A stretch of DNA of 64,000 nucleotides from Streptomyces sp. NRRL S-646 (GCF_000720765.1 NZ_JODC01000005.1:496001-560000), one strand, 5' to 3'; positions 19,878 through 28,227 are shown, counted from the stretch's first letter. Translations and numbers: made by a program. The notes: generated by a model not told the origin, from the sequence alone.

Positions 19878-20026
19878 ACGGCGCCCTCTTCGTGCAGGGT
19901 CGTCGGCTCGGTGGGGGTCAGGCCGAGGCTGGTCAGTACTGCTTTCGTGTCGGTGCTGTGCGGGGGGCTTGTCCGGTGGAGCGTGCCGGGGGTGGCCGGG
20001 GGGTGGAGGGTGGTGTTCTGTGTCAT
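19874..20026 (-). pseudogene. 50-codon mini-ORF: duplicated C-terminal tail of the CaiB-like gene
   Basis: 50 codons ending in TKAVLTSLGLTPTEPTTLHE plus EGAV, which matches the end of the upstream CoA-transferase (TEAVLTGLGLTPAELTTLRK plus EGAV). The first half is Pro/Thr/His-rich and derives from the same duplicated DNA read in another frame. Its ATG overlaps the CaiB stop and its own stop overlaps the CitE-like ATG, so it is likely translated. It lacks any catalytic part and should be regarded as a gene remnant created by tandem duplication. Confidence 0.7.
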
Positions 20027-20171
20027 ACGGCGCCCTCCTTGCGTAGGGTCGTCAGCTCGGCGGGGGTCAGGCCGAGGCCGGTCAGGACCGCTTCCGTGTC
20101 GGCGCCGTGCGGGCGGCCGGCCCAGCGGATCGCGCCGGGGGTGGCCGAGAGGCGGAAGAGGACGTTCTGCA
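19874..20171. repeat. 149-nt tandem duplication of the CaiB 3' end
   Basis: Two copies start at 19874 and 20023 (tcatacggcgccctc at both). They stay alignable through motifs such as GGGGGTCAGGCCGAGG and GCGCCGGGGGTGGCC-like sequence up to about 20171, with scattered substitutions. The period of 149 nt is not a multiple of three. Confidence 0.75.
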
Positions 20172-21213
20172 TGCGCAGAGGGCCCAAGTCGGGGTCGTCG
20201 AGGGTGGTGATCGTGTCCAGGGCCGCGTACTGCGGGTCGGTCATCACGTCCCGTACGTCCTGGATCGGCGCGACCGCGGCCTCGGCCTTCTCGAAGGCTG
20301 CGAGGACCTCGTCGCGGGTGCGCTCGGCGATCCAGGTGCCGACCGCCTCGTCCAGGACGTCGGCATGCCGGGCGCGGTCGGCGCCCGTCGCGAACCACGG
20401 CTCGTCGATCAGCTCCGGGCGGCCCACCAGGCACATGACGCGTTCCGCGATCGACTGGGCGGAGGTCGAGACGGCGACCCAGGTGCCGTCGGCGGTGAGG
20501 TACGTGCCGCGCGGGGCGTTGTTGGCGGACCGGTTGCCGGTGCGCTGCTGTACGTACCCCAGCTGGTCGTACCAAGTCGGCTGGGGGCCGAGGACGGTCA
20601 GGATCGGCTCGATGATCGCCATGTCGACGACCTGGCCCTCGCCGGTGCGGTCGCGGGCGGAGAGCGCGGTCATGACGGCGTAGGCGGTGGCGAGGCCCGC
20701 GATGGAGTCGGCGAGGCCGAAGGGCGGCAGCGTCGGGGGTGCGTCCGGTTCGCCGGTGATCGCGGCGAAGCCGCTCATGGCCTCGGCGAGGGTGCCGAAG
20801 CCGGGGCGGTGCGCATAGGGGCCGAACTGGCCGAAGGCGGTGACCCTGGTGAGGATCAGACGGGGGTTGGCGGCGGACAGCTCCGCCCAGCCCAGGTCCC
20901 ACTTCTCCAGCGTGCCGGGACGGAAGTTCTCGATGACGACGTCGGCGGTGGCGACGAGACGCAGCAGGGTGGAGCGGCCGCCCGGCTTCGACAGGTCGAG
21001 GGTGATGGTCTGCTTGTTGCGGCCGAGGAGCTTCCACCAGAGGCCGACGCCGTCCTTGGAGGGGCCGTGGCCGCGGGAGGGGTCCGGCTTCGTGGGGTGC
21101 TCCACCTTGATGACCTCCGCGCCGAAGTCGCCGAGCATCGTGGCGGCGAGCGGGCCGGCGAAGAGGGTGGCGAGGTCGAGGACGCGCAGGCCGGTGAGCG
21201 GGGCTTCGTTCAT
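20023..21213 (-). CDS. CaiB/BaiF family CoA-transferase
   Basis: 396 aa, class III CoA-transferase. The N-terminus PLTGLRVLDLATLFAGPLAATMLGDFGAEVIKVEHP is characteristic, followed by NKQTITLDLSKPGGR, ADVVIENFRPG and the active-site region GEGQVVDMAIIEP with the nucleophilic Asp. Members move CoA between carboxylic acids or racemise 2-methylacyl-CoA. Its ATG overlaps the ribokinase stop (ATGA), and its stop overlaps the mini-ORF derived from its own 3' end. With the CitE-like lyase it would make a two-step activate-and-cleave route for a dicarboxylic or hydroxy acid, which is inference. Confidence 0.92.
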   Translation of the reverse strand: MNEAPLTGLRVLDLATLFAGPLAATMLGDFGAEVIKVEHPTKPDPSRGHGPSKDGVGLWWKLLGRNKQTITLDLSKPGGRSTLLRLVATADVVIENFRPGTLEKWDLGWAELSAANPRLILTRVTAFGQFGPYAHRPGFGTLAEAMSGFAAITGEPDAPPTLPPFGLADSIAGLATAYAVMTALSARDRTGEGQVVDMAIIEPILTVLGPQPTWYDQLGYVQQRTGNRSANNAPRGTYLTADGTWVAVSTSAQSIAERVMCLVGRPELIDEPWFATGADRARHADVLDEAVGTWIAERTRDEVLAAFEKAEAAVAPIQDVRDVMTDPQYAALDTITTLDDPDLGPLRMQNVLFRLSATPGAIRWAGRPHGADTEAVLTGLGLTPAELTTLRKEGAV

Positions 21214-22103
21214 GACGCGAACTGCGCTTCGATCTCCGGGCGGCAGGGCATCGACGCCGACGCGCCGGGGCGCTGGACGGAGAGCGCCGCGGCCGCTCCC
21301 GCCCAGGCCAGCGCGGACCGCATCGGCCTCCCCTCGGTCAGGGCCACGGCGAGGGCGCCGACGAACGTGTCGCCCGCGCCCGTCGAGTCGACCGCGGTCA
21401 CCTGCGGCGCGGGCACGACGAGCGGGTCGGCGCCGCGGGCCGCGTACAGACTGCCCGCCGAGCCGAGGGTGACGACCACCTCCGTCACCTGGTCGAGCAG
21501 GGCCGTGGCTGCGTCGGCCGGGTCGGTGCGGCCGGTGAGGGTGGTTGCCTCGTGCTCGTTGGGGACCAACAGATCGGTGGCGGCGAGCAGTTCGGGCGGG
21601 AGCGGCTGGGCGGGGGCCGGGGTGAGGATCGTACGGATGCCGTGGGCGCGGGCGGCCCGCGCGCCCGCCAGTACGGCAGCGAGCGGGATCTCCAGTTGGA
21701 GGAGCAGGGCGTCGGCGGAGGCGATGAGGCCGTCGTCGCCGGGCACGAGGTGGTCGACGGTGCCGTTGGCGCCGGGGATCACGACGATCGAGTTGCCGCC
21801 TTTGTCGTCGACGACGATGTGGGCGGTGCCGGAGGGGCCTTCGACCGTGCGGAGCAGGTCGGTGTCGACGCCGGAGTGTTCGAGGGTAGCGCGGAGGCGG
21901 GTGCCGAAGGCGTCGTCTCCGACCGCGCCGATCATCGAGACGGTGGCGCCCGCGCGGGCCGCGGCGATCGCCTGGTTGGCGCCCTTGCCGCCGGGGATCG
22001 TACGGAACTCCCGTCCCGTCACGGTCTCTCCGCGCTGCGGGGCCTTCTCGACGTAGGTGACGAGGTCCATGTTCGTGCTGCCCAGTACGACGATGTGGGT
22101 CAT
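21210..22103 (-). CDS. Ribokinase-like PfkB-family sugar kinase
   Basis: 297 aa. Features of ribokinase: VVLGSTNMDLV at the start, REFRTIPGGKGANQAIAAARAGA for the sugar site, IGAVGDDAFG, LVPNEHEATTLTG, VVVTLGSAGSL and the catalytic DSTGAGDTFVGALAVAL with the Asp base and anion hole. The substrate is probably ribose or another free pentose. It lies between the four ADP-ribosylglycohydrolase genes and the CaiB gene, with 4-nt overlaps on both sides, suggesting that it phosphorylates a sugar those hydrolases release. Confidence 0.92.
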   Translation of the reverse strand: MTHIVVLGSTNMDLVTYVEKAPQRGETVTGREFRTIPGGKGANQAIAAARAGATVSMIGAVGDDAFGTRLRATLEHSGVDTDLLRTVEGPSGTAHIVVDDKGGNSIVVIPGANGTVDHLVPGDDGLIASADALLLQLEIPLAAVLAGARAARAHGIRTILTPAPAQPLPPELLAATDLLVPNEHEATTLTGRTDPADAATALLDQVTEVVVTLGSAGSLYAARGADPLVVPAPQVTAVDSTGAGDTFVGALAVALTEGRPMRSALAWAGAAAALSVQRPGASASMPCRPEIEAQFAS

Positions 22104-23551
22104 GGGCGGGATGCCTCCCGGTGGGTGAGGTGGGCCAGGGTGTCGAAGCCGATGCCGTTGAAGTCGCCGACGGAGGTGGCCAGTCGGTTCTTGAGGGGGG
22201 TGGTCCAGCGGTCGGGGAGGGCAAAGGGGGTGCCGGTGAGGAGGGCGGCGATGCTGCCTGCTGTGGCGCCGTTGGAGTCGGTGTCCCAACCGCCCGATAC
22301 GGCACGGCAGATGGAGCCGGTGAAGTCGCCGTTCGCATGGGTGAGGGCGGCGGCGATCAGGGCCGTGTTGGGGACGGCGTGGACCCAGTGGTGGGTGGCG
22401 GCATGGGTGGCGTGCAGCTCGTCCACGACGGTGTCGAAGTCGGTGTGTTTCTGGGCGAGTTGGATGGCGTGGCGGACGGCCCGGGCCAGGCGGGAGTGGG
22501 CTGGGACGACCGTGAGGCCGGTGCGGAGGCAGGCGTGGACGTCGTGGGTGGCGGCGGCTGCCTGCGCGATGGTGGCGGCCGTGAACATCGCCGCGTAGAC
22601 GCCGTTGGCGGTGTGGGTGAGGGTGGCGTCGCGGTGGGCCTGTTCCGCTGCGGCGGCCGGGTTGCCGGGGTTGGTCCAGCCGTGCACGTCGGCTCGGATG
22701 AGGGCGCCGATCCATTCGCGGAAGGGGTTGCGGTGGCGGGCCGTGTGGGGTGGCTCCAGGCCGAGGAGGAGGTTGCGGTAGGCGATGCGTTCGGCGGTGA
22801 AGGTGCGGCCGGCCGGGAGTTCTGTGAGCCAGAGCTCGGCTACGTCGGTGGGGGTGAAGTGTTTGCCGTGGCGCCTGAGCAGGAGGAGGTTGAGGAGGGG
22901 GTAGTTGAGGTCGTCGTCCTCGGGCATGCCGTCGATGTTCTCGGCGAGGGAGGTTGTTGCCGAGCGGCGGTTCCAGGGGTGTTCCGAGAGGAGGGCTTCG
23001 GGGACGCCGCGGGCTGTGAAGTAGGTGTTCAGGGGCCAGTTGCCGGTGGACTGCGCCAGTGCGCGGATGGCTTGCAGGGGGAGTTTTTCTACGGGTTTGC
23101 CGAGGAGGCAGCCGACTGCTCGGCCCAGCCAGGCGGCTTCCAGGTGGGCGTGTGTGGGGGGCGCTGTGGGGGTGGGGGCGCTCGCCGGCGCCGCCGGGGT
23201 GCCGCTTGGGGTGGGACGGGTTCCGCCCCAGCGGCACGACTGCCCGCAGCTACGGGGGTCTTCAGCGCTCGGCCAGTCTGGGCACAGGGACTTGATCCTT
23301 GCCAGGTCCGTCGGTTCGGCGTCCGTCAACTTGCTTGGCAGGTCCGCCAGTTCGTCCAGCAAGTCCTTTGCCAGCAGTCGTAGATAACGTGACGCCGGTT
23401 GCGATGATGCGCCTGCGTGCAGTGGTGCCTCCGGGCCGCCCGCCGCTTTCCATCTTGCTGCGATCGCCGACGGCTCGCGGCCGTCCAGGGCCGCCTGGCG
23501 CAGTTCGTGGCCGATCAGGTCCTCCGGCTGGACCCAGGTCAGTCGGAGCAA
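22100..23551 (-). CDS. ADP-ribosylglycohydrolase family protein 1 (last of four)
   Basis: 483 aa starting at TTG 23551, with GGAGG 6 nt upstream, overlapping the previous gene by 13 nt. It has an N-terminal extension (LTWVQPEDLIGHELRQA, then a helical region and an Ala/Pro/Thr linker), followed by the hydrolase domain: AAWLGRAVGCLLGKPVEKLP, the metal loop MPEDDDLNYPLL and the second metal loop SGGWDTDSNGATAGSIAALL. The Asp residues expected for the binuclear magnesium site are present. The enzyme class removes ADP-ribose from proteins or small molecules, or cleaves related N-glycosides; the substrate is unknown. Its stop overlaps the ribokinase ATG. Confidence 0.88.
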   Translation of the reverse strand: MLRLTWVQPEDLIGHELRQAALDGREPSAIAARWKAAGGPEAPLHAGASSQPASRYLRLLAKDLLDELADLPSKLTDAEPTDLARIKSLCPDWPSAEDPRSCGQSCRWGGTRPTPSGTPAAPASAPTPTAPPTHAHLEAAWLGRAVGCLLGKPVEKLPLQAIRALAQSTGNWPLNTYFTARGVPEALLSEHPWNRRSATTSLAENIDGMPEDDDLNYPLLNLLLLRRHGKHFTPTDVAELWLTELPAGRTFTAERIAYRNLLLGLEPPHTARHRNPFREWIGALIRADVHGWTNPGNPAAAAEQAHRDATLTHTANGVYAAMFTAATIAQAAAATHDVHACLRTGLTVVPAHSRLARAVRHAIQLAQKHTDFDTVVDELHATHAATHHWVHAVPNTALIAAALTHANGDFTGSICRAVSGGWDTDSNGATAGSIAALLTGTPFALPDRWTTPLKNRLATSVGDFNGIGFDTLAHLTHREASRP

Positions 23552-24717
23552 CTTGGGCCTCCGATGTCCATGAAGGCCGACTCGTGGGTCCTTCGGCGGT
23601 GTACGTCCCGTTCGAAGATCTCGCGGGTTACGGCGGTGAGGGTCGTCGCCGGTTGCCACAGGTCCAGGCGGCTTGCCTCTGCCACCTGCTTCGACCAGTC
23701 CTCCGGGACCGGGGAACCCAGGGCCCCGGCGAGCGCGCCGGTCATCGTCGCGATCGAGTCGCAGTCGCGGCCGTAGTTCACCGCGCCCAGGACCGCGTGG
23801 CGGTATTCGCCGCGGGACACCAGCAACATGCCCAGGGCGACGGGGAGTTCCTCGATCGAATGGAGGCGGGACGGGCGACGGGCCCCGAGGGACGGGGAGC
23901 GGTAGTCCGGGCCCACCGTGTCGTAGGGGGCGACTGCTTCCCGTAGCGGGATCAGGGCCGATTCGAAGTCCGTGTGGTGGGACGCCGCTTCGCAGACCTT
24001 CTCGATCGCCGTGCGGGTGCCGTCCTTCGCGAGGGAGAGGGCCGTGGTGACGATCGACTCCGGGGTTGCCCCGGGGGTGGTCGCCGCGGCCGCCGCCGCC
24101 GCGAAGACGCCTGCCGCCTCGCGGCCGTACGACGACTGGTGGGCGCCCGCGATGTCGATCGCCTCGGTGTAGGCGGCCGTCGGGTTGGCCGCGTTCACCA
24201 GGCCCACCGGGGCCATGTACATCGCCGCACCGCAGTTGACGATGTTGCCGACGCCGGCCTCGCGGGGGTCGACATGGCCGTAGTGGAGGCGGGCCACCAG
24301 CCATTTCTCCGCGAGGAAGATGCGGTGCAGGGGGAGGGCTTCCCGCTCCAGTTCCGGGATCCAGCGTGGGGTCGTCATCAGGTCGGGGACCAGGTGTTCC
24401 GCGATCGCGTAGGCGTCGAGGTGGTCGCGGACCTGGGCGTAGACCCGGATCAGGGCGTGTGTCATCAAGGTGTCGTCGGTGACGTGGCCGTCGCCCTTGT
24501 GGTACGGCGCGAGGGGGCGGGCCGTGCGCCAGGCCTCGCCGTTCCAGGGGCCGACGATGCCGTGGACGCGGCCGCTGTGGCGTTCGAGGATCTGGTCGGG
24601 GGAGTAGCCCTCGACGGGGCCGCCGAGAGCGTCGCCCACCGCCGCGCCCACGAGGGCCCCGGTGATCCGGTCCTCGAGGCTGGTTTTGGGGTTTTTGGGC
24701 CTCATGGCCCGAATCAT
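23539..24717 (-). CDS. ADP-ribosylglycohydrolase family protein 2
   Basis: 392 aa from ATG 24717 (ATGA overlap with the upstream gene) or 388 aa from ATG 24705, which has AGGAGG 12 nt upstream. The core motifs are canonical: ITGALVGAAVGDALGGPVEGY, GHVTDDTLMTHALI for the first metal loop and VNYGRDCDSIATMTGALAGA for the second. This is the most complete and least decorated of the four paralogues, so it is the best guess for an active magnesium-dependent hydrolase. Insertions such as NIVNCGAAMYMAPVGLVNAA line the presumed active site. It overlaps gene 1 downstream by 13 nt. Confidence 0.9.
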   Translation of the reverse strand: MIRAMRPKNPKTSLEDRITGALVGAAVGDALGGPVEGYSPDQILERHSGRVHGIVGPWNGEAWRTARPLAPYHKGDGHVTDDTLMTHALIRVYAQVRDHLDAYAIAEHLVPDLMTTPRWIPELEREALPLHRIFLAEKWLVARLHYGHVDPREAGVGNIVNCGAAMYMAPVGLVNAANPTAAYTEAIDIAGAHQSSYGREAAGVFAAAAAAATTPGATPESIVTTALSLAKDGTRTAIEKVCEAASHHTDFESALIPLREAVAPYDTVGPDYRSPSLGARRPSRLHSIEELPVALGMLLVSRGEYRHAVLGAVNYGRDCDSIATMTGALAGALGSPVPEDWSKQVAEASRLDLWQPATTLTAVTREIFERDVHRRRTHESAFMDIGGPSCSD

Positions 24718-26114
24718 CCTCCTGGTGGGGCCGGTTGTGTGGCTTCCAGGAGTTCGGCGAGTTCCACCAGGTCGGTGCCGGTGAGGCGGGGGAGGGCGCA
24801 GCCGGAGAGGGTGCGGCAGGCCTCCCGCCAGGTCGGCGGGATCGCCGCGCTGCCGCCCAGCGCTCCGGTGAGGGCGCCTGCCAGGGCGGGGGCCGAGTCG
24901 GCGACCCGGGAGAGGCAGGCCGCGGCCGGGACGGCTTCGGCGATACGGCCGTTCGATGCGACGGCCAGGGCGAGGGCCACCGGGACCGTTTCGGCTGCCG
25001 CGATGCCGTAGCTGTAGACGTGGTCGACGATCTGGTGTTCCAGGAGGGGGATCAGGGTGAAGGCGGTCTCGGCGTCGGCGGCCAGCTTGAGTGCGTGGCG
25101 GGCGTTGCGGCCGATCTCCGTGGTCTCGGGGAGTTCGGCAAGGGCAGCGTTGACGCAGGACTCGACGTCCGCGCCGGCCAGTGCCAGCGCGAGTGCCGCC
25201 GCCATGGCCCGGGCGCCGTGCACGCCGTCGCCGTCCTGGGTGTAGCGGGCGTCGAACTCGGCCAGGTCGGCGGCGAGTCGGGGGGCGCCGGGGTGGGCCA
25301 CGGCGAGTACGCAGGCCCGTACGCAGGCCGCGTCGTCGAAGTAGTGGGGATTGTCGTGGCCGGTGGCGGGCGGGCGCAGGCCGGTGGCGAGGTTGCCGAG
25401 GCCGGCGCGGACGGAGATGCGGGCGCGCAGGGGGAGGACGGCGGACTCCACCTCCGGTGCGCGGTTCGCTGCTGCGGCGACTTCGGCGGCGACGGCGTTC
25501 CAGGTCAGGTCGATGGCGGCGCGGGTGCGGCGTTCGCGGGGGAGGTCGCCGAGGGCGGTGTCGTCGCCGGCGCGCAGGAGTGCCTCTGCGGCGAAGGCCG
25601 CCCACTCGGCGTCGTCGGAGGGGCCCAGGCGGAGGGGTTCGGGGGGTTGGTTCAGGGCGATGGGCACGGGGAGGGTGGTGGTGGCGTTCTGTTCGGCGAA
25701 GGTGTCGAGTTCGCGGGTGAGGCGTCGTGTCCACTCGGGCATACGGGCTGCTCGGTGGCGGGCGGCCGGCCAGCCGGCGGCGTCGCCTGCGGCCAGGCCG
25801 AGCAGGAGCCCGACGGTTCTCCCGGCCCGGGCGGGGCCCTGCGGGAGCCTGGCGTCCGCCGCCTGGGCGGGCCCCTGCGGGAGCGGGGTGTCGCCGACCG
25901 CCTCGGCTTCGCCTACGGCGGGTTCGTTCCCACTCGCACCACCCGAGCAGCATTCGTTGTCAGGAGCGGGTGGCCCCTGTGGGAGGTTCCCGCCGTTGGC
26001 GGCTGCGGGTTCGTTGTCGGGTGTGGGTGGGTCCTCCGGGAGGTTTCCGGCGTTGGCGGCCGCAGATTCGGTCGGCTCTGCCGTTCCCTCGTCCCAGGGA
26101 GCGGGCGGGCTCAT
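24714..26114 (-). CDS. ADP-ribosylglycohydrolase family protein 3, with repeat-rich N-terminus and degenerate metal site
   Basis: 466 aa. The first 95 residues are low complexity, rich in Pro, Ala and Glu, with a 19-residue unit repeated twice (residues 18-36 and 37-54, both containing GNLP and PPxPDNE) and then two LPQGPA motifs. The hydrolase domain begins at VGLLLGLAAGDAAGWP. The first metal loop is altered to GPSDDAEWAAF and the second, RDxDS in the paralogues, reads RVADSAPALAGALTGAL, so one Asp ligand is lost. It may be catalytically dead or changed in specificity. It overlaps both neighbours by ATGA. Confidence 0.82.
   Translation of the reverse strand: MSPPAPWDEGTAEPTESAAANAGNLPEDPPTPDNEPAAANGGNLPQGPPAPDNECCSGGASGNEPAVGEAEAVGDTPLPQGPAQAADARLPQGPARAGRTVGLLLGLAAGDAAGWPAARHRAARMPEWTRRLTRELDTFAEQNATTTLPVPIALNQPPEPLRLGPSDDAEWAAFAAEALLRAGDDTALGDLPRERRTRAAIDLTWNAVAAEVAAAANRAPEVESAVLPLRARISVRAGLGNLATGLRPPATGHDNPHYFDDAACVRACVLAVAHPGAPRLAADLAEFDARYTQDGDGVHGARAMAAALALALAGADVESCVNAALAELPETTEIGRNARHALKLAADAETAFTLIPLLEHQIVDHVYSYGIAAAETVPVALALAVASNGRIAEAVPAAACLSRVADSAPALAGALTGALGGSAAIPPTWREACRTLSGCALPRLTGTDLVELAELLEATQPAPPGG
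25953..26063 (-). repeat. Two-unit 57-nt repeat coding the N-terminus of ADP-ribosylglycohydrolase 3
   Basis: Codons 18-36 and 37-54 form two copies of a 19-residue Pro/Asn-rich unit. The DNA copies are also similar (GTTGGCGGC and GGGAGGTT occur in both), so this is a recent duplication rather than convergent composition. Confidence 0.7.
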
Positions 26115-27220
26115 CGGGATGTCTCCGTCTCGTCGTTCGCGGCCAGGGTGAAGTCCGTCGGATCCGGCAGTGCGAAGGCCGCGCGCGCGAGTACGTCCGG
26201 TGCGGGTTCCCGTACGGCCACGCCCTCGCCCGGTACCAGCAGGTCCGCCACCTCCAGCACGTGGTGGCCCGCCATGGCCGGCAGGCAGCTGCCCCGTGCC
26301 GGGCCGATTGCCGTTGCCCAGTCCGGTGGGATGGCCGAGATCCCCTGCGTGGCCCCGGCCAGTGCGCCCGCCACCGCTGCCGTCGTGTCCGCGTCCCGGC
26401 CCATGTTGACCGCCGTGAGGACCGCGTCACGGAAGTCGCCGTCCGCCGCCGCGTAGGCGCCGAAGGCCAGGGCGACCGCCTCGGGGGCCAGGTCGGTCCA
26501 GGGGTAGCCGCCGATGACGACCGCCGAGCGGACCGCCCGTTCGCCGCGGTGGGCCACCGCGACGGCCCGGCGCAGCGAGCGGGCCGTCCAGGAGTCGTCC
26601 GGGACGACGGCCAGGGCGGAGGCCACGACGGCGAACGTCGGTGCGCCCGCCATCGCCGCGGCCACGCCCGCCGCGACCGCCTGGCCGCCGTAGATGCCCT
26701 CGCCGTCGTGGCTCACCGAGCCGTCGATCGCCGCCAGCCGGGCCGCCTCGGCGGGGCGGCCCGCGGCGAAGACGCCGAAGGGGGCCGCGCGCATGGCCAG
26801 GCCGTCGCTCCAGGCGTGGCGGTGCTGCGCCGAGATGGGGGCCGCGAGGCCGCGGCGGAGGTTCTCCAGGGTGCCGCGTTCGCTGAATCCCGCGCCGCGG
26901 AAGGGTCCTTCGTCGCGGTCCGCGATCCACTCGTGCCAGGCCGCCTCCACGTGTGAGGGGGTGAGTGCCGAGCCGTGCCGGGCCAGCAGCAGGCCGGAGA
27001 AGATCGCGTACTCGGTGTCGTCCGTGCCCGCCGGCTTGTCGGTCACGTAACTCGTGATGCGGCCCCAGCGGGCGCGGATCTCCGACGGCTTCAGGTTCTC
27101 CGCCGGGGCCCCGAGGGCGTCGCCGACGGCCAGGCCCAGCAGTGCGCCGCGGGCCCGCTCGCGGAGGTCGGTGGCGTTCCCGGGCGACGGAACCGAGGGA
27201 GTGCAGGCGATCGATGCCAT
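26111..27220 (-). CDS. ADP-ribosylglycohydrolase family protein 4 (first gene of operon)
   Basis: 369 aa from ATG 27220, with GGAGAGG about 7 nt upstream; longer in-frame starts at 27271 and 27280 lack a ribosome site. Motifs: ARGALLGLAVGDALGAPAENL, PAGTDDTEYAIFSGLLL for the first metal loop and VNMGRDADTTAAVAGALAGA for the second. All metal-binding Asp/Thr residues are intact. The gene opens the minus-strand operon of four hydrolases, a sugar kinase, a CoA-transferase and a lyase, and shares a 275-nt divergent promoter region with the VIT-type transporter. Confidence 0.9.
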   Translation of the reverse strand: MASIACTPSVPSPGNATDLRERARGALLGLAVGDALGAPAENLKPSEIRARWGRITSYVTDKPAGTDDTEYAIFSGLLLARHGSALTPSHVEAAWHEWIADRDEGPFRGAGFSERGTLENLRRGLAAPISAQHRHAWSDGLAMRAAPFGVFAAGRPAEAARLAAIDGSVSHDGEGIYGGQAVAAGVAAAMAGAPTFAVVASALAVVPDDSWTARSLRRAVAVAHRGERAVRSAVVIGGYPWTDLAPEAVALAFGAYAAADGDFRDAVLTAVNMGRDADTTAAVAGALAGATQGISAIPPDWATAIGPARGSCLPAMAGHHVLEVADLLVPGEGVAVREPAPDVLARAAFALPDPTDFTLAANDETETSR

Positions 27221-27373
27221 ACGCGGCCTCTCCGGGAGGGGGCTCGCACAGGGCGCGAACCCTTTGCCCATGTGTCCCACCGTCGGCGGTTGACCTGCGC
27301 CTCGGACGGAGCCATGTCACCCGGTCGACATCTGTGCGGAGCGGCGCACGAGTGAGCACGAAGAGGTAAAGCC

Positions 27374-27392
27374 GCAGGTTAGCCGAGCCTTT
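27374..27392. promoter_or_regulatory. Possible iron box (DmdR/IdeR-type) in the divergent promoter region
   Basis: The 19 nt contain AGGTTAGCC and match the DtxR-family consensus TTAGGTTAGSCTAACCTAA at 13 of 19 positions. A perfect palindrome CCAAAGTTAGCTTTGG follows at 27454-27469, 27 nt before the transporter start. Iron control of a VIT/CCC1 transporter would make sense, but the match is imperfect. Confidence 0.4.
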
Positions 27393-27495
27393 CCTTGCTG
27401 GCGGGAGGGGAATTCGGGGCGTAAGTTTGCGGTTGTCGAAGAGTAGAACTTGTCCAAAGTTAGCTTTGGCTTAGCTTCCCTGGGGGACTTCCGCA

Positions 27496-28227
27496 ATGGC
27501 GATCATCGAGACCGAGGCCGCGCTGCACGTGGCGCACCGCGACAACCACACGCACCGGGATGTGAACGGCGGCTGGCTGCGGCCTGCGGTCTTCGGTGCG
27601 ATGGACGGGCTGGTCTCCAACCTCGCGCTGATGACCGGCGTCGCGGGTGGGGCCGTGGGTCAGCAGACCATCGTGCTGACCGGGCTTGCGGGGCTCGCCG
27701 CCGGCGCCTTCTCGATGGCGGCCGGGGAGTACACGTCCGTCGCCTCGCAACGTGAGCTCGTCGAGGCCGAGCTGGACGTGGAGCGCAGGGAGCTGAGGAA
27801 GCATCCGCAGGACGAGGAGGCCGAGCTCGCGGCGCTCTACGAGGCCCGCGGTGTCGAGCCGGAGCTGGCGCGGGAAGTGGCCCGGCAGCTGTCGAAGGAC
27901 CCCGAGCAGGCCCTGGAGATACACGCCCGCGAGGAGCTCGGCATCGACCCCGGGGACCTGCCCTCGCCGCTCGTCGCCGCCGTGTCGTCGTTCGGTTCCT
28001 TCGCGCTGGGCGCCCTGCTGCCCGTGCTGCCGTATCTGCTCGGCGCGACCGCGCTGTGGCCGGCCCTGCTGCTCGCGTTCTTCGGGCTGTTCGCATGCGG
28101 TGCCGTGGTGGCCAAGGTGACGGCGCGGACCTGGTGGTTCAGCGGGTTCAGGCAGCTCGCACTCGGTGCTGCGGCGGCCGGTGTGACGTACGCCCTGGGC
28201 ATCGTGTTCGGAACGGCCGTAGGATAG
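27496..28227 (+). CDS. VIT1/CCC1-family (vacuolar iron transporter-like) membrane protein
   Basis: 243 aa. The N-terminal WLRPAVFGAMDGLVSNLALMTGVAGG and the GAFSMAAGEYTSVASQRELVEAE segments are hallmarks of VIT1/CCC1 transporters, which move iron or manganese. A soluble acidic helical insert (about residues 90-155, with RRELRKHPQDEEAELAALYEARG) lies between helices, corresponding to the metal-binding cytoplasmic domain. Three more transmembrane segments follow. It probably exports or stores ferrous iron or manganese at the cell membrane. It is divergent from the ADP-ribosylglycohydrolase operon. Confidence 0.88.
   Translation: MAIIETEAALHVAHRDNHTHRDVNGGWLRPAVFGAMDGLVSNLALMTGVAGGAVGQQTIVLTGLAGLAAGAFSMAAGEYTSVASQRELVEAELDVERRELRKHPQDEEAELAALYEARGVEPELAREVARQLSKDPEQALEIHAREELGIDPGDLPSPLVAAVSSFGSFALGALLPVLPYLLGATALWPALLLAFFGLFACGAVVAKVTARTWWFSGFRQLALGAAAAGVTYALGIVFGTAVG

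Noticed and set aside
19874..20026. Toxin or antitoxin-like small gene
   Set aside because: Its sequence is explained by duplication of the adjacent CaiB 3' end.
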